Assembly (NCBI GenBank): GCA_003254905.1
Contig: QANU01095813.1
Span: forward strand, 41,160 to 105,159
Reading direction: 5' to 3'
Length of the DNA: 64,000 bases
Origin: Nissolia schottii
Taxonomy: Eukaryota > Streptophyta > Magnoliopsida > Fabales > Fabaceae
In this document: piece after piece, positions 1 to 11,466 of the stretch
Layout: each line of letters begins with the position of its first letter
How positions within the stretch are numbered: position 1 is the first letter of the stretch
Translations under genes and position numbers: made by a program
The notes under the pieces: generated by a model
The model's input: the letters and a program-made list of their open reading frames with translations, nothing else
What the model was told of the DNA's origin: nothing
The model's database searches: none

Positions 1-160
1 ATGGTAATGAGTCAGTTAGGATTAGCTAGTAGATTAGCTAATGGATTGTTGTGATCATAAGCCTATATATAGGCTACATCACTTGTAATTCAACACCTTT
101 TCTCATTCTCTCAATTTCACTTTGCATATTTAGTTTCATTTTCTCTCTTTTCTCTCCTGG
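1..160 (+). mobile_element. possible LTR remnant (copia-like) with palindromic TATA
   Basis: A perfect 14-base palindrome containing a TATA box lies at 61-74, followed by a pyrimidine-rich leader. The same arrangement (TATA, then a short CT/TCA-rich stretch) occurs in the clearer copia LTR at 17.43 kb. A short open frame from 164 to 278 follows, but it matches nothing I recognise. The element would begin before the window, so its ends cannot be seen. Confidence 0.25.
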
Positions 161-280
161 TACCATGGATTTCAACAAGATTCGAACCAAAAAGCTTGAG
201 CATCTATTCTCGCAACTAGAGCCAAAAGTAAGACACGCACTTTATAAAAAAAATGCTGAAATAAAAAGATTATATTAATT

Positions 281-1194
281 ATTCCCAATATTATTACTCT
301 ATATAAAAATATTAAGACAATAAGAAATTATTTTAGATAACTAAAGACCAAATAATGTTATTAGGATTGATCTAACAATAAGAAGTTTAGATAGAATATA
401 TGAAGTCCTAAATTTAAAGTTCGTTACAACTAATGTAACTTTTAAAATAAAAAAATTAACTAAATAACGTGATATTTTGACTTTAAATAGTCATTAATAT
501 ATTTTTTTGCATACTAGTTTAAAGGGGAAAAGGCATCAAATTAATGCTCATAAATATTTCATCACTTATAAATAGTTATCATTAACTATTAATATTTTAA
601 TAAATCTTTAGACTTTTACTCGCTTACCAACTGTCATAAAAATTATTAGTTTTTTTAATTAAGGATTTCGTACAAAATTTTAAAATTAAACTTTATCATC
701 GAAAAGAGTCATCATGCATTTAAAATGTGTCAAAACTCTCAAATAGTAGCTTGAATGGGCTACACAATATGTAAGTTGAATGGGATGGGCCAACGTGGAA
801 GCATTGCGACCATTAAGGGGGAGGGGGTGTTTCCATAATTATTTGCATGATTATTACATTTTATAATTATACAGTTGATTTTATTACACTAATTTTATGA
901 ATGAAAGTGATGTGAGATATTATATTTTTAATATTATTATTTTTCCAAGTAATGAATAAAAAAAAGCTATATTTATGTTTCGAACCGAATTTACATGCCC
1001 AAATCTAAATTACTGATCCATGTCATCCACACCTAATATAATGATCCAATATCATGGCTCTTAGTCCAAGTTCAAGTCATATATCTCAGCCCACAAGAAA
1101 GATTGACAACAACATTTTATACGAATGATAACTAATACATTTGTTACATAATAAAGACCCATCATGATTACAAACGTTGAAACCAGGGATAAAG
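281..1194. other. AT-rich intergenic DNA, no gene seen
   Basis: Long A/T runs with stop codons in all frames. I see no protein similarity, RNA gene or clear repeat ends here. Confidence 0.7.
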
Positions 1195-1204
1195 ACAAAA
1201 GTAT

Positions 1205-1725
1205 GGTTTTAGGGGAAGAAAAATCCGAAAATATGGGTCAAAACAGAAAATTACGAATGTGTGGGGCGAAAGTCTGAATTCGCCACTGTCAGGGGCAAAT
1301 TCAGAAATTTGGAAACGGGTCTGCGGGCATGGGAAACTGAAAAAGGTAGGTCTGAATTCGGAATACCCCTGGGCGAATTCAGGGTGGCAAATTCAGAGTG
1401 GCAGCGGCGCAGGGGACAGGGTCTGAATTCGGCATATGACGTGGCAAATTCAGACCCTGAATTCGCCACACAGTATGGAGAATTCAGGTCTGAATTTGCC
1501 ACGTCATATGACAAATTCAGACACTGTCAATAAAAAAAATAAAATGTACTGGGTTCTGAATTTGCCACAGAAGATGGCAAATTTAGGTCTGAATTTGTCA
1601 CAGGAGATGGCAAATTCAGAACCCGTTATTAAAAAAAAAATCACACTTCTGAATTTGCCAAAAAGGGTGACGAATTCATAATCGAAAACCATATTTTCGT
1701 AAATTTTTTCCTTCCCCCACACATC
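1205..1725. repeat. array of eight ~33-bp palindromes with inverted flanks
   Basis: Eight imperfect palindromes of about 33 bp occur near 1272, 1351, 1421, 1455, 1488, 1555, 1587 and 1648. Each has a left arm close to TCTGAATTYGCCAC, a 5-10 base loop and a right arm close to GTGGCAAATTCAGA. Several abut or share a base. The array is flanked by an imperfect inverted repeat of about 26 bases (near 1211-1237 and 1685-1713; core CGAAAATATGG). The arm motif differs by one base from CTGAAATCGCCA near the ends of the MULE at 18-23 kb. I infer a non-autonomous element or terminal fragment of that MULE family. Open frames on both strands here are by-products of the repeat. Confidence 0.7.
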
Positions 1726-1735
1726 TGGATTTATT

Positions 1736-4700
1736 TTGTTTTGGGACCATACAAAGGTCTGAAACCATCCTAACATAAACACATGATGAGGAGATGGATG
1801 GTTATAATGAATGACTAACAATCAAATATATAAGATTCACTGGATTCAAGATAAATTAAGTAATGATATTATTATTACTCACCTTATTCATATATGGACT
1901 TGGAAGTCATAGTGACTTTGCATGTACCACTCTTGATGTGACCAAACCCCAATCTCAAAGTTTGATTGAAGGATAACATTTTGATTTTGTGATACCTAGT
2001 AAAGCCCAAATTAACTTAACGAGATTCTTCAGAACAATTTCCATAAACAATATTATTTTAATTTTTTTTAATTTTATATATATATATATAAAATAAGGGT
2101 GATATATTAAAATAAAAAAAAGAAAAAAATGTGCAAGCATAATTTTCAATTGCGTTTAATGTAGGTGAGGTAGTTTGGCCGTTATCCAGAACAGCAATGC
2201 AGACTCAGTCCAATTCACCAAAAAGACAAGGTACACATATTGGTTGGTTGGTTTTGACACGAAGCAAAGTGGTCATGAGAGAAATCAATCAACTAGAAGA
2301 TTGGAGGGGCTAAGAAATGTGTGGTGCTTGACGTGTAGTTGGGGGCATGTGCCGATCAATATTTCATTTGAATTGATACTCTATAATTATTTATGACTAA
2401 AAACTAATGATGTATTATATTAATTTTAAATATTTATTATTTTTAAATTTAAAAATAATTCACAGCTATTAAAATATAAAAGAAATATTAATATCTTTAT
2501 AAAAATATGAATAAAAAAATTTAAAATGTCAATTATATCTCAAATCTGAAGCAAAGGCAAAAAGCTGGTTCAAGGCCCACCTTCGCATTATTTGCCACCA
2601 CTGGCAACTGCAACCATTGCTTTGTGTGTTCCTCCCCCCTGCCAAATACGGATGACCGCGAAAATAATATCTCTTACATTATAAGTATTCGTGAGTTTGA
2701 ATTTGATATTTTGCTAGTGCAATTTTTATATTGCATAAAAAAATAATTAGTGCAATTGAGTTATTGTTGCATCAAAAAACTAAACTATTCTATATTCATA
2801 AATACATCAAAATTAAGTGGTTTAAATTAAATGCAGTCCTTCCATATCGTACAATAACAACCACTTCCAAATCTCGTTTGGCAACTAGCATGTGGGATAT
2901 TTGTCCAAGACCCGACAAGTTTTGTATAAAAAAGTTGGTTTCCTTTGAGAGAATTTAAAGGGTGTTTATTTTAGCTTAAAAATAGTATAATTAAAAAAAT
3001 AATTTTAATTTATTATAGAGTTAAAAATGTATTTTAGAACCTATTCCTTCTAGCTTCAGCTCAAAAGTTCACAATCTTTTTTTATATAATTTATAATATT
3101 TTTAAAAGGTTATTTAAACACATAAAAATTGATTATTTTAATAAAAATAATTATTTATCAAATAAGTTAAAACAAATTAATCCAAAAAAAATTGAATGAA
3201 GCGAGAGGGGAGGGGAGGCATACTTTTTTTTAGTGTATATATACACACGCACATATATTATAAAATCTATTATTAATATTTTTTAAAGGGGTGAGTTTTT
3301 TATCCAACTTTATTTTTAAAAAAATTCATTTTATTTAATTTTATCTTCTAAAAAAAGTTATTTTGTTCAACTTGATCCTTACGCCTTAATGTCTAATATG
3401 ATGTCATTTTAGTTGCGCTTAAAACAACTTTATTTTGAATCCATCACCCGTAGTTAAGATGATTTTGGAAGAAAGAACTAATTTGAATAACTTAAAAATT
3501 TTATAGAAAATAATATGACATTAAAAATTAGAAAAATTAAAAATTAAAATAGATATTAATAATATAATTTAAATATATTTTTTAAATATTTATATTTTTG
3601 AGTGACATAAGTTACGTCAAAAAATCAATCTAGTTAATGATACACAAATTTGTATATACTAGTAAGAGAATTGAGGAAATAAAAGACTTTGATATTTGGT
3701 GTCGGCAGGAGGCGTGATCAACCTGACAACAATGAGGGGTGTTTTCAATTCAAGTACAGCCACTGTTTTAATAATTTCATCCGGCAAACTTGTCAGTACC
3801 CCCAGAAGAAGATTCAATCCCACTGCTTGTAATTTTCAAGTTCATGTTATTATTGTTATTTACCAGAGAAAAAAAACAGTATTAGTAAAAAAAAACTAAT
3901 ATAACGATTGCATATAAATTTAAAATATATATATATATATATAGATTTTACATCTTAAACTAATTTGTTCTACAACTTTATTTATTGTTTAAAAATTATT
4001 AATATCTAAATATTTGTTGGGATTTATTTTGATAGTCTATAAATTTTAAGGATATTAATATTATAATATATATGATTTTATCAATTATCTTAATAATTTA
4101 AATTGTTTATTATTTTAAATTTAGTAAATGAATTATAATTGTTTAAATTTAATGAGACATTAATATCTTCATAAAAACTTAGGTACTAAATAAAGGACCA
4201 TATTTTTACATAAAAGATTAACACAATAAGTAATGCAATTTAAATAATATATAACATTTTGTTTTATAATAAGTTTAAATATCTTTTTCAATTACAAGAT
4301 CACAATAAAAATTACTACAAAGAGAAACAAAAATATTCATAAAAGAAAATAAAAACTCAGTAAGCAAATGCACAAACAAAAATTAAATAATAAAAATGGA
4401 AAATGGTGGAACTGGCATTTAAAAAAAAGAAGAAGAAGAAGGCGACAACAGATCACTCACAAGACATAGGTAAAAAGAAGAATAAAAAAAGAGTAAAACA
4501 AGGATTATGGTGGACTCAGTTTTGATAATTGATTTTATTATATGAATTTAACTTTAATTGAGAATTTTAATTTCTATAATTTTTCTAAAATGTTCCTCAG
4601 TCAAATAGGATTGAGATGGTTAAATTTTATTAATAAGATGTGAATGTTAGTGATTTAATTAAAAGAAGAAAAAAATTGCATATATAAAATCATCATCTCC

Positions 4701-6317
4701 TTTAAAAATTATGTACTTGAGATGTTTTGATTATATAAAAATTATTTTTTCTCTAAAAAAAAGAGTTTATCTCACTAAATTGATTTAAAAAATTTTAACG
4801 ATATCTTTTTTTGTTATCTTACCTGTTATTTAATTTTTGATAGTTTTAGATTCATTGTAAGGATGATTTTGTACATTTATTTTATTTTTAAGTAATAAAA
4901 ATGTCTTGCACTTATTAAAAAAATGAACAGAAAAATTAAACTCGTAATATTTTGTTCAAAGTTATATGTCAACGAATACATGACGATATAAGGTGAATTT
5001 TAAAAATTATACTATCAACATTAGATTTTGAAAAAAAAAAATAAAAAAATAAAATGAATTACTAAATATTTATGTTGCTTTACCCAACTGACAAGTCAAT
5101 TAGAGGTGCATGTGACCGGTTCTGATCTGCCACCTCATCACACGTGTCAGCAGTTGAGATTCTCAATGTGTCCACCGGAAGAGCCGGTTAATTAAATCGG
5201 TGGGGACGCTTTCGCTTTGTAGTTGCATACCATTTTTATTTTTATTTGAAATTTTGTTAAGCACTGCTTTATTGAAAGTTAACATGCATTTATTTTTATT
5301 AAACATATATAATTTTTATCTTTTAATATTTTTTTATTTTTTAACAATTGTCTTTAAATATTTATTCGTTTTTTCCTTTTAATTTTACGACTAATGCCAG
5401 GCAGCCATAAAATGTTACATGCATGACACGTTTAGACTATATGGATTGGTCACAAATTCAAGTTTGGCTTACTTTCAAAACTCACAAAACGTGCAGGTAA
5501 CAAGTTTTTTGTGCCGGGCATTTGATCGGGCTTCACAATATTTTTCTTTTTACTTATTTTCATAAAAATGTTTTGTAAACTAAATAAAAGGCTTACTTCG
5601 TTTAACTTTTGGATTAATTAAATTTAAATCATTACTTTTAGAAGTTTAAGTTTGTAAGAATTTATTTATGTTTAATTTAGATATTTTAAAAATAAATTTA
5701 AAAAATTATTTTTATTTAAATAAAATAAAATAAAAATACTTTTAAAAATAAAATTACTTAAAATGATATTATCATTAATTCTTATTTATGCCTTTTTATC
5801 ACATTATTCTTCAAACTCTTTTGCAACTTACACCAACACCAATATCCACACCAATCTCATAGATCTAAACTCAATAATCCAATGTCACTCCAATTCAACC
5901 ACATAGCATCATCATATAACATATCTAAACTCCTTAAACCTATCATTGTCGCCTTATCCCTCCGCCGTCTATTCTCTTTGGACTCTTTCACCGCCCTCAC
6001 CATCGAGACATCTATCCCCTTGACCACAACTGAGACATGCTCCACTGTACATGTTGTTGAAACCACCCCCTCAAAGCGTCCTCATTCTTTCGTGACATGG
6101 CTCCCTTGTTGATATCTTTGCTGAGCTTGTTGGCCGCACTGCTAATTGCTCTAAGGACAGATTTGAGTTTTAGTTAGGCGAAGATTGTTCCACCGTTAAC
6201 GATTGCACTGCCGCCAACAGATCCACAAGGAAAAAGGATGAAGACTGATGAAGATAGTGTAGGTGAGATCTTAGGGAATGTGAGAGAGTAAGTGTTTTTC
6301 TAAGGATAAAAAAGTAA
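1736..6317. other. AT-rich intergenic DNA, no gene seen
   Basis: Mostly A/T-rich sequence with short TA microsatellites (about 2075-2090 and 3925-3945). Patches of higher GC at about 2165-2350, 2560-2660 and 5060-5220 have no recognisable coding content. A segment at about 5570-5770 resembles an arm of the foldback element at 6.7-7.6 kb and may be a partial copy. Confidence 0.6.
5131..5150. promoter_or_regulatory. G-box / ABRE-like site, unassigned
   Basis: CACGTG at 5141-5146 sits in ACACGTGTC, a typical ABRE/G-box context, inside a short GC-richer patch. No gene starts nearby: the next recognisable gene begins at 10765. The site may therefore be chance or belong to a lost or unrecognised transcript. 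Confidence 0.25.
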
Positions 6318-6571
6318 GGGCTAATATACTATTTAGTTTCTGAACTTAACATTTTTATCGTAGTTGGTCTTTTCACATTAAAAAAAAAAGTGATAGGTTA
6401 GTCTTTAATTTTTTTAAGTAATCCTAAAATAATTTAATTATTTTTTCTGACATGAAGTACGGACTAATGAATTTAAGTTTTACATACTTTATTTATTAAT
6501 TTATCACTTTTTTAAATTGAATGACTAATTAAAACACAATTAAGTCTAAGAATAAAATATGATATTAACCC
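6318..6571. mobile_element. MITE, Mutator-like, 9-bp target duplication
   Basis: About 254 bp, with imperfect terminal inverted repeats of some 30 bp beginning GGGCTAATAT on the left and, in reverse complement, GGGTTAATAT on the right. It is flanked by AAAAAGTAA (6309-6317) and AAGAAGTAA (6572-6580), a 9-base duplication with one mismatch. A 9-base duplication is the usual size for Mutator-type insertions. There is no coding capacity. Confidence 0.7.
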
Positions 6572-6699
6572 AAGAAGTAATTTATTTTTTTAGTTTCAAA
6601 CGTCCAACTGAGAAGCATGAAAAGATCTCAATTTGCAAACTTAAAAGTTTGGGGGGGGATTAAGTTTGCAACTCCAAAAATTAGCCAAACATGTTTGAG

Positions 6700-7575
6700 T
6701 CCGTTTGGTTTAACTTTTAGAGAAATTAACTTTAAAAAAAATTAAGTTTAAAATAATTGATTTGTATTTGATTTAAATAAAATGTAAGTTTGAAAGAATT
6801 ATTTTTATTTAGATGAAATAAAGTAAATATCCTTTAAAAAATTCCAAAAAGAACATAAAATAATTTTAAAACAAATTAATATAGTGTGAGTCGCATAATT
6901 TTAAAACAAGTTAGTATAGTGTGAGCGAGAGTATAGTTTATTAAAGTTAAAAATGTAACTTTCTTTTTTTAGTTTTAAAAGTTAAATTAAAATGTAACTT
7001 TTGGTTTCAATTGACAAACCTAAGTTTGATTTCAAACTTAAGTTTGGTAAACTAAGAAAAAAAATCAAATAAGATGAATATTATTAAAACTCATTTTCAA
7101 TTAACAAAACTTGAGTTTGGAGCACGGAACTGCTGACTAAGTGCTTGTTTGATTATTAGTTTGGGTGCTTCAAACTTAACTTTGGTGAATTGAAAATGAT
7201 TTTGAACAATACTCATTTAACTTTTTTTTTAATTTCAAAACTTAAGTTTGGGAGAACTTAAACTTAAATTTGACTATTGAAACCACAAGTTACTTTTTAA
7301 TTTAAATTTTGTAATTAAAAAAAATGTTATGTTTTTGATCTTAATAAAATATTATTTCTATCTCACTTACATTATATTAATTTATCGTAAAACTATGTTA
7401 TACTATTTTTAATAATTTTTTTATCTTATTCAAATAAAAATAATTTTTTAAAACTTACTTTTAAAATATTTAAAATAAACATAAATTAATTATTTTAAAA
7501 TTATTTTTTCTAAAAATAATTATTTAAACTGAATTCTTCCCCACTTAATTTCTCCAAAAATCAAATCGAACAGGC
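6700..7575. repeat. long foldback (inverted repeat) element, ~430-bp arms
   Basis: The two halves are reverse complements over most of their length, around a centre near 7130. The outer termini pair CCGTTTGGTTTAAC on the left with CCTGTTCGATTTGA (reverse complement of the right), both followed by GAGAAATTAA after a few bases. Inner blocks such as GTAACTTTTGGTTTCAAT near 6985 pair with the complement near 7290. An 8-base flanking duplication is weak (5 of 8 match). A transcript would form a long, imperfectly paired hairpin. I infer a large foldback MITE, perhaps hAT-like. Confidence 0.6.
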
Positions 7576-10500
7576 CATGAGTTATTGTCCATTGTCTTCT
7601 TCAAGCGAGCAAACTTCAGTGAGAAGTGCTGAACCAAATTACAAACACTAAATCTCAGCATTGTTCGAAAGAGACGTGATTGTGTAGACTTTGTAGCTGC
7701 CACCGATGCAACCAGCCTCTTTTTTTTTCTTTTTTATTTTTTCATTCCTTATTTTATCGTTTTATTCTCTTCAAACTTAAAACACGAACACGGTAATATT
7801 TTAAGATTTAAATCATTTTTTTAAAATTTTTGTAATAATAATTAAAAAAAACTATGCAATATTTTAAAGGTATTATTTAAGAAATTAAAAATAGAAATAT
7901 TGTATTAAGATGTGAACATTTTAATTTTTTAATATACTAAAAATTGTAAAAATTTATTTCATTCATCCTAAATTATATATTGTTTTGTGTAAATGTATGT
8001 GTATTAAAAAATTAAAATTAAAAATAATTAATTTTTTATTAAATTATCTTTATTTAAGTGTTTTATGATGAAAATATAAATAAAAAGTATTAGAAAATTA
8101 CTACTTTTAAAATTTTGTTGAAGTAATTGTATATTTAAAAATTTAATAATAAATTTCACTTAAAAATATGAGAATGTTAAATAATTTGAAATAATATATT
8201 TTTATTAAAGTGGAAAATAATTTAAGAGGAAAAGAGTGTACAGTTAACTACTTTTATTCTCTCACCAGGGCTATAAATAAGCACATTGTATAACAAAACT
8301 CATATTAATAATAATAATACTCGTAAGGTGTACTTTGATTATCAGCTTGGGGTGTTGGGACCCAAGCAAGGCGAGGAGAACAAGACAAGGCACAGTTTTC
8401 GTCAGTACAGTAACAAACAAACAAGTGGCCGCCTCGTAAACTGGGTTTTTGGGAATACGGACCCGAATTTTCTCCAATAAAAGCGTACCTGTATGTTTGG
8501 TGAATACAACAGAGTACACACTGCACCCACACATCGTATTCGTTTTTATAGGACTACAGCATTTACTTCTTCTTTTTCTTCTCTGAATATAAAAAGAAAT
8601 TTGGTAACAAGTATGGGAATCACACTTGTTAAAAAGTTTTAAATAAGATTTTAAAATTTTTAATGTATTAAATATTTAATGATTTTGTCTGTTCTAAAAA
8701 ATTTTAGTACTTAAATTTTTTAAAGTATTTATAAACAAAATTCATATATTAAAAGATAAAATTTACCTCTATTATTACAGTTATTTTATTTTCTTTATTT
8801 AATTTTATGTTACTTTTTATCTAAAATTTTGTATAAAATTAATTGCCATTTGATTAGATTATAAAAGTAATAATTATTATATTTTTAACTATAGCATATT
8901 TATTATGAGCTTTTCATTGTTGTATTAAATATATTACACTTTTTTATACACTTATTAAAATATAATTTAGTCATCCTTTTGTCAATTTTTTGTTGTCATT
9001 TTTTACAGAATATACATTTTAAGAAATTATTTAATTGACACAAATATAAAGAAAATATATAGTGCACTAACAAAATTAGCCTTCACCAACTATAGTTATT
9101 AAGTGTTATGAAAAATATGATAGATAATGATATAGACGTAAAAAAATACATTTAATGCTTCCTTAAATATAATCAAATTACAATTAATCTTAGATAATTT
9201 TTTATTTGAGAAACGATAATAATAAATGGATTGAAGGAGTAATGTTTTCTTCGAGCATGTGATAAATTGATTTCTTAATATGTTAGCATTTTTTAAAAGT
9301 GACATGATATTGGACGGATGGAGTATGCATTTTTTGTTGAATAAAAAATATATATTTTATAAAGTTCTCCAATCACACAATAGCACGAAAATAGATCTTC
9401 TTATATTAAATTTGGTTATGTTTGATTATGTTATGAAAGGAAAAGACATAAATATTTTGAATTGAATCATGTCATTTTAAGAGAATTTCACTTATTTAAA
9501 ATATTTATGTCTTTCACTTTCATAACATTCTGTCTTCCACTTATTTATCTAAGTAAGAGCAAATTTAATTATAAGAAAATTCATTTTCAAATATCACATG
9601 CCTATTTTTGGCCCATCTTCCCCTATTAAAAAATATAGATATTCTCATATTATTTTTTATCATTAATCTTTTAAAAATATATCATCTTATGTCAAGTTAA
9701 TAAAATTCGTGACAAATTCTTAATTATAATATATTATAAGGTACCAATAACCTTAGAGTAATCCTGTTTACATTTATTTTAGCGTGTGGGAAAAGCAGAT
9801 ATAGATAGAAGAAATACAAGCAGATATAACTTTGAAAATTCGTTTATAAGTGGAGTTTGTAGATTTCTTCACTACTACGGCTGGTTTAGCTGAAAATCAA
9901 TGTGTGATCCAAATATTATTAGTCAAAGAAAGACAAAATCAAGAGAGAGATATAAACCGCCAAGAAGATGAGATTCAACAGGAAAGCCAGACAATTGGCG
10001 GCAACATACAGGTAGTTGCAACGCAATCCACAGCTATCCCTTTTGAAAACTTACACAATCTTCTTTACTTGCTCCATTGGAAAAATCAGCAACAACTTGT
10101 CCAAATATAAAATCTTGGTCTATTATTTCTAAAAATAATATTCCATTTTTTTTTTTGAAAGAAAAAATAAGAAAGGACAGCAAATCAACCTCAAGAATCC
10201 AACGACAGCTCTCCACCATTGGTGGGACATATCAAGACCAATGACCACTCCAAAATTCCGAAACCTCCCAAAAAGTGAACGGAAAAAAAAAAATTAAAAC
10301 CAACCACATGATTCCCCTATGTCGGTGGGCCCGCACCCACGGACTTCAAACCTGCATTCAAATTTAGTTAATTTCCACAAAGGAAACAGAAAAATATCCC
10401 CGCAATTATGACCAGCAGACCCCACAAACAAAATTAAGGAAACTATTTCTTTTTTAATAGTTAATTCAATTCAACTACTGTTCGTACAGTTATTTTATCG
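7576..10500. other. intergenic; one TATA-led GC-richer island
   Basis: AT-rich and without a recognisable gene. At 8270 a CTATAAATA box precedes a roughly 270-bp island (8290-8560) of balanced base composition. Its short open frames on both strands match nothing I know. A weak open frame at 9850-10110 is also unrecognised. Confidence 0.5.
10326..10345 (+). promoter_or_regulatory. TGGGCCC (site II / TCP-like) element
   Basis: GTGGGCCCGC lies about 430 bp upstream of the start codon of the gene at 10765. TGGGCC/Y elements bind TCP factors and are common in promoters of plant genes active in dividing cells. The assignment rests on motif and position only. Confidence 0.35.
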
Positions 10501-10635
10501 AGAAAACTTAAAACAATAAAAAAAAAAAAACAGGATGCGGCTTTTTCTGCTACGCACGCGCCTGTCTCTCCCTAATCTCTACCGTTTACAAAAATTAAAG
10601 TGGACAAAACCCTATCTGCCCCTCTTTTCCTACCA

Positions 10636-10643
10636 TTATATAT
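10636..10643 (+). promoter_or_regulatory. TATA box and pyrimidine patch of the 10765 gene
   Basis: TATATATA lies about 120 bp before the ATG. It is followed by a CT-rich stretch (about 10660-10710), the Y-patch typical of plant core promoters and 5' leaders. Confidence 0.65.
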
Positions 10644-10764
10644 ACCCTCAACCCATTCTTTCTCCCTCCACACAAACACTTTCTTTTTCTCTCTCTACAC
10701 TCTCTCAACTACTACAGTGTAACCCTAATCCTCTTTGTGCTCGTTTCATTTCAAACCCTAAGAA

Positions 10765-11466
10765 ATGGGGGAATGCAACACCGACGACATGAGGAAGCGA
10801 GTTCGGGATTGTGACTCGGACGCGGACTCGCCTGAGTCCAAGATTCCCCGAGTTGACTCGCCCGTTTCCCATCTCGCCCGGATTGATTCCGGCGAGTCGT
10901 CGTCCGTGGAGCCCGAAGGGTGTGAACTCGTGCGGGTCGAGCAGGACGACTCGGTGGTTGACTCGTCCGTGGTTAGCGGGATCCACCACCATGATGACCT
11001 TCTCGACATTCTCGACGACACTGACAATGTGGCGGAGCGTGACCCGACGCTGCAGGGCCTCGACTCCGTCATTAAGAGCTTCGAGGATGAGATACTGGCT
11101 CCGGGTTCCGCTTCGGTGGATCCAAACCCGGTACCCGAGTCTGCCGGGTTCAACCCGAACCTAGGGTATCTGTTGGAAGCATCTGACGACGAGCTGGGGC
11201 TGCCTCCGACGGTGGCTCCGAGCGAGGAAAAGAAGCCCGAAATCCCCGACTCGGGTCGGGTTGGCCCGGAAGGGTTTGACCTGACCGGGTTCTTCGGGTT
11301 TGAAGACGATATTCGCGGTTACGAATCGTTCGTTTATGGAGACGGAGGTTTGGTGGATTACGACGGCGGAGACAACGGTGGCGGTTACGTGACGATAGAT
11401 GGGTTGTTCGATTATTCTGAGCCGGCTGATATTTTGTGGCGGTCGGAGTCGTTGCAGGCCATGTGA
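10765..11466 (+). CDS. acidic protein of unknown function, 233 aa, single exon
   Basis: An intronless frame from ATG at 10765 to TGA at 11464-11466, with a TATA box and Y-patch at a fitting distance upstream. The coding part is far richer in GC than its surroundings. The product is strongly acidic and serine-rich, has no signal peptide or membrane segment, and starts with a basic patch (MRKRVR, residues 10-15) that could act in nuclear import. Conserved-looking blocks are HHDDLLDILDD (about 75-85), GLDSVIKSFEDEI (about 98-110), YLLEASDDELGLPP (about 134-147), GFFGFEDDIRGYESF and a C-terminal LWRSESLQAM. I take it for a small plant-specific nuclear or regulatory protein, but cannot name the family. 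No function is assigned. Confidence 0.85.
   Translation: MGECNTDDMRKRVRDCDSDADSPESKIPRVDSPVSHLARIDSGESSSVEPEGCELVRVEQDDSVVDSSVVSGIHHHDDLLDILDDTDNVAERDPTLQGLDSVIKSFEDEILAPGSASVDPNPVPESAGFNPNLGYLLEASDDELGLPPTVAPSEEKKPEIPDSGRVGPEGFDLTGFFGFEDDIRGYESFVYGDGGLVDYDGGDNGGGYVTIDGLFDYSEPADILWRSESLQAM

Noticed and set aside
1251..1533. Open frames of 87-90 codons on both strands in the palindrome array
   Set aside because: They exist on both strands because the palindromic unit lacks stops. The translations just repeat EFAT/ANS-like words.
1272..1680. Array resembling a CRISPR
   Set aside because: Units are palindromes with variable loops and partly abut, there are no unique spacers of equal length and no cas genes, and the DNA is from a plant.
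5857..6112. Overlapping frames on both strands at 5.9-6.1 kb
   Set aside because: Both are short and without motifs or promoter. I see no reason to prefer either.
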